Shown here: positions 62,287 to 64,000 of the stretch, one piece after another
How positions within the stretch are numbered: position 1 is the first letter of the stretch
Layout: every line of letters starts with the position of its first letter
DNA from: Bacillota bacterium
GTDB taxonomy: Bacteria; Bacillota; Clostridia; Lachnospirales; Lachnospiraceae
Direction: 5' to 3'
Assembly: GCA_902363515.1 (NCBI GenBank)
Contig: CABJAN010000012.1
Coordinates: 37,618-101,617, forward strand
DNA: 64,000 nt
Notes under the pieces: model-generated
What the model saw: the letters and a program-made list of their open reading frames with translations, nothing else
What the model was told of the DNA's origin: nothing
Databases searched by the model: none
Program-made: the position numbers and the translations under genes

Positions 62287-62667
62287 ATGATAAATGTATT
62301 TATACCACATCGTTGGAACAATGATGACTATGAAACGATTACTGCATTATTGGATAGAACAAAATACAATGTAAGAGATTATTCTGTCCCAAGTAGCTCA
62401 CCGTTTGACAGTATTGATAGGCGATATAATGTAGATCCGCAAATTCAAAGACAGATTAAATATGCAAATGTTGTTGTTTGTTCAAATCGTCCAGCAAATA
62501 ATTACGGAATGTCGATTGAGGAAATAAAATATGCAATAGCAATTGGAAAACCAGTGGTAGCGGTAAAAATCACCGACAGTACAAGCAGTCAGATTTCTAA
62601 TATGGGGATTGATGTGATTCCATATCGGAAAGATAGCTTAGAAGTATGGATAAGGTTGCATATATAA
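62287..62667 (+). CDS. TIR-like protein, DUF1863/ThsB type
   Basis: A 126-aa single-domain TIR-like protein. It begins MINVFIPHRWNNDDY, as in MTH538/ThsB proteins, and keeps the probable catalytic Glu in YGMSIEEIKYAIAIGKPVVAV (Glu78 or Glu79). ThsB proteins make cyclic ADP-ribose-type signals from NAD+ when phage infect, and these activate an effector. Here the effector would be the caspase-like protein directly upstream. AAGGAG lies before the ATG. Confidence 0.85.
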   Translation: MINVFIPHRWNNDDYETITALLDRTKYNVRDYSVPSSSPFDSIDRRYNVDPQIQRQIKYANVVVCSNRPANNYGMSIEEIKYAIAIGKPVVAVKITDSTSSQISNMGIDVIPYRKDSLEVWIRLHI

Positions 62668-62790
62668 ATCATTGATATTAAAAGGTTGAAATTGCCTGTA
62701 TAGAGGGGCAAAGTGTATTTGTAGTAGTTATCAAAAATGATAATAGAAAAGAATTTATGTAATAGAAATAGAACTCGGTAAAAGAACAGG

Positions 62791-62833
62791 AAACTTAAAT
62801 GCGTATATTTAAGGGCATCTTTTCACTTGCCGA
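62791..62833. repeat. 43-bp repeat, copy A
   Basis: It is 33/43 identical to 63407-63449, with matching blocks AAACTTAAA, TATATTTA, ATCTTT and ACTTGCCGA. It lies 17 bases before the second TIR gene, in a 182-bp gap. The 5' half has a small dyad (CTTAAAT/ATTTAAG). Confidence 0.6.
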
Positions 62834-62849
62834 TGGAAGGTGATCGTGG

Positions 62850-63317
62850 ATGAAAGTATTTATTTCTCATAAACAAGAAGATGCAGTTACTGCTAATCAA
62901 ATAGCAAATGAATTAGATTCAATACATGTCGATTATTATCTTGATTTATTGGATCCGACAGTAACGAAAAGTGGAAAAATGCTTACAGAACATATACGAA
63001 AAAATCTTAATACTTGTACTGACATAATTGTTATTATGTCAGAAATAACAAGATATTCTCAGTGGGTGCCATTTGAAGTTGGAATGGCTGCACAAGTAGA
63101 CTTGCCGACAGCAACATTTTTGAAAGATTCCGTTTTATTGCCAGATTTTTTGCAATATTGGCCTCGTTTAAAGAGACCCTCTGATATTCGGAAATATGTG
63201 TCAGTGAGAAAAGAAGTAGATCAAGAATATCGAAATTATCGGTCTATTTTTGAAAATTCGGCTTATAAAAAAACGAAAACAGAAAGATTTTATGATGTAC
63301 TCAAACAACAATTGTAA
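62850..63317 (+). CDS. second TIR domain protein
   Basis: A 155-aa TIR-family protein of a different type: it begins MKVFISHKQEDAVTANQIA (as in toll/interleukin-type domains), and has the probable catalytic Glu76 in WVPFEVGMAAQ. It is a single domain with a short C-terminal extension. It stands 182 bp behind the first TIR gene and is framed by two 43-bp repeats, so it may be a separate cassette or a later addition to the operon. Confidence 0.83.
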   Translation: MKVFISHKQEDAVTANQIANELDSIHVDYYLDLLDPTVTKSGKMLTEHIRKNLNTCTDIIVIMSEITRYSQWVPFEVGMAAQVDLPTATFLKDSVLLPDFLQYWPRLKRPSDIRKYVSVRKEVDQEYRNYRSIFENSAYKKTKTERFYDVLKQQL

Positions 63318-63327
63318 AAATTAAAGT

Positions 63328-63349
63328 GGCAACAAATTGGCAACAGAAA
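63328..63349. repeat. two 11-bp repeats resembling the left-end repeats
   Basis: TGGCAACAAAT and TGGCAACAGAA follow each other directly, with a looser ATGCAACAGAA at 63371-63381. The 11-bp period and the GCAACA core match the repeats at 50182-50214 beside the integrase. This could mark a second integrase-binding arm near the element's right end. Confidence 0.4.
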
Positions 63350-63406
63350 ATCAGTGAGCCAAAATAATATATGCAACAGAAATAAAATAACGGCTAAAAA
63401 GATATA

Positions 63407-63449
63407 AAACTTAAACAAATATATTTAGGAATATCTTTGGACTTGCCGA
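63407..63449. repeat. 43-bp repeat, copy B
   Basis: The second copy of 62791-62833, 90 bases after the second TIR gene and in the same orientation. Together the copies bracket that gene. Confidence 0.6.
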
Positions 63450-63472
63450 GTTTGAATGATATTGCGAGAAAA

Positions 63473-63516
63473 AAAGAGGAAGATGCACATTTGTACTTTT
63501 AGTCATCTCCCTCTTT
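63473..63516. terminator. terminator after the defence region
   Basis: AAAGAGGAAGATG pairs with CATCTCCCTCTTT (12 of 13) around an 18-nt loop; T-rich sequence follows. Confidence 0.65.
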
Positions 63517-63561
63517 GATAATTTGTAAGTAGGTAATCATTCGTATATTGACATTTTATAA

Positions 63562-63614
63562 AAGCCATCTGATACTGCTCCTGACTGTCTGCCAGATTCT
63601 CTATCAGATGGCTT
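63562..63614. terminator. terminator of the IS66 transposase gene
   Basis: A perfect 13-bp stem, AAGCCATCTGATA (63562-63574) with TATCAGATGGCTT (63602-63614), followed on the minus strand by TTTTATAA. Confidence 0.75.
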
Positions 63615-63618
63615 ATTA

Positions 63619-64000
63619 TTATTTTTTTAGTTTAGTACGGCAGTATTCCGGAAGATTCTCTGACCATGGAAGCAGTTTCTTTAATTCTTCCTCTTTAGGA
63701 AAAGCCCCCATTTTTCTGAGTTCATCCAATATATAAGTCAGATATGCGTATGGTTTCAGATGGTTCAGAAGTGCCGTTTCTGTAATGCTGTAAACAAGGG
63801 CACTGGCATCTGCTCCCCGTACACTTTTGGCAAACAGCCAGTTGCGGCGTCCTACTGCAAAGTTTTTCAATGCACGTTCTGCACTGTTGTTGTCTATGCT
63901 GAGATGACCATCTTCCAGATACCGTCTCAGATATACTTCCTGATTAAGCGTATACAAAATGGCATCACCAATAAGGGAAGACCTGTCTACAGAATCTTCC
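63619..64000 (-). CDS. IS66 family transposase, C-terminal part
   Basis: The last 126 residues of an IS66 (TnpC-type) transposase, open to the window end. The DDE-domain block IDNNSAERALKNFAVGRRNW, with the final catalytic Glu, and the tail YLTYILDELRKMG are typical. The visible part has no frameshift. It marks a later insertion beside the defence genes. Confidence 0.9.
   Translation of the reverse strand, partial: EDSVDRSSLIGDAILYTLNQEVYLRRYLEDGHLSIDNNSAERALKNFAVGRRNWLFAKSVRGADASALVYSITETALLNHLKPYAYLTYILDELRKMGAFPKEEELKKLLPWSENLPEYCRTKLKK

Larger units (their letters stand above)
50092..64000. mobile_element. integrative mobilizable element at the rpsI 3' end (right end outside window)
   Basis: From the rpsI stop onward the window holds a tyrosine integrase facing rpsI, a repressor/Cro-like switch, primase and helicase, a relaxase, TnpV and defence cargo. 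No conjugation pore genes are visible, so it is called mobilizable. A second copy of the rpsI 3' end was sought up to 64000 and not found; either the right end is beyond the window or the IS66 insertion displaced it. Confidence 0.8.
63525..64000 (-). mobile_element. IS66 family insertion sequence (partial)
   Basis: The probable 3' end of an IS66 element. A GTAAGT start at 63525, like the GTAA ends of IS66 members, is followed by a terminator and the tail of the transposase gene, which runs off the window. Confidence 0.6.

Noticed and set aside
63318..63524. Right attachment site of the mobile element
   Set aside because: No copy of the rpsI 3' end was found here, although integrase-like repeats occur; the right end is left open.

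Overview
The window looks like the chromosome of a gut Lachnospiraceae bacterium (Blautia-like Firmicutes). The support is AT-rich coding sequence, strong AGGAGG ribosome sites, YesN/LplB/YtcP-type sugar uptake loci, MurT-GatD, DUF975 and YccF proteins, and 13-14 bp inverted-repeat units carrying PD-(D/E)XK genes. This is a judgement from protein style; no search was run.

Layout. 1-7041: tail of an unknown gene, then a YesN-type two-component system on the minus strand and a CUT1 sugar importer on the plus strand. 7087-10228: two near-identical inverted-repeat-bounded nuclease units flank a yybP-ykoY-like (Mn2+) riboswitch with a two-gene operon (142-aa protein plus YccF). 10254-13615: MoxR, DUF58 and DUF4129 operon. 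13626-20500, minus strand: a P-loop ATPase, a LytTR regulator with a soluble GHKL kinase, and two half-size ABC exporters preceded by a consensus-like LytTR operator. 20587-23141: tRNA-Arg, DUF975, DivIVA-like and AraC genes. 23281-38881: a glucuronoxylan locus (acetylesterase, GH2, GH67 and GH115 alpha-glucuronidases, a second CUT1 importer, a polyol dehydrogenase), interrupted by a small holin-like toxin cassette. 38900-50091: housekeeping genes (asnA, ccdA-tlpA fusion, tRNA-Gly x2, gatD/murT, FAA hydrolase, tRNA-Phe, glyA, trxA/trxB, a RelA/SpoT-domain gene, rplM/rpsI). Two copies of a 53-bp core inside long hairpins lie here.

50092 to the window end: an integrative mobilizable element that begins at the 3' end of rpsI. 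It has a tyrosine integrase, a divergent repressor/Cro-like switch with three operators, CHC2 primase and SF3 helicase, a relaxase with a structured oriT-like region, and TnpV. Its cargo is defensive: a restriction-modification system with a controller-like gene, then one probable operon coding for a DUF262 protein, a SLATT-like two-TM protein, a 41-aa proline-rich peptide, a caspase-like protease, a DUF1863-type TIR protein and a second TIR protein. The caspase plus TIR pair resembles the arrangement described as type IV Thoeris; the additional genes make this the most interesting part of the window. An IS66 transposase fragment closes the window and no right attachment site is visible.

How it works together (inference): the xylan locus takes up and trims glucuronic-acid-decorated xylan fragments under AraC control. 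The element moves by integration and mobilization, and protects the host with restriction and with TIR-signalled, caspase-executed abortive infection.
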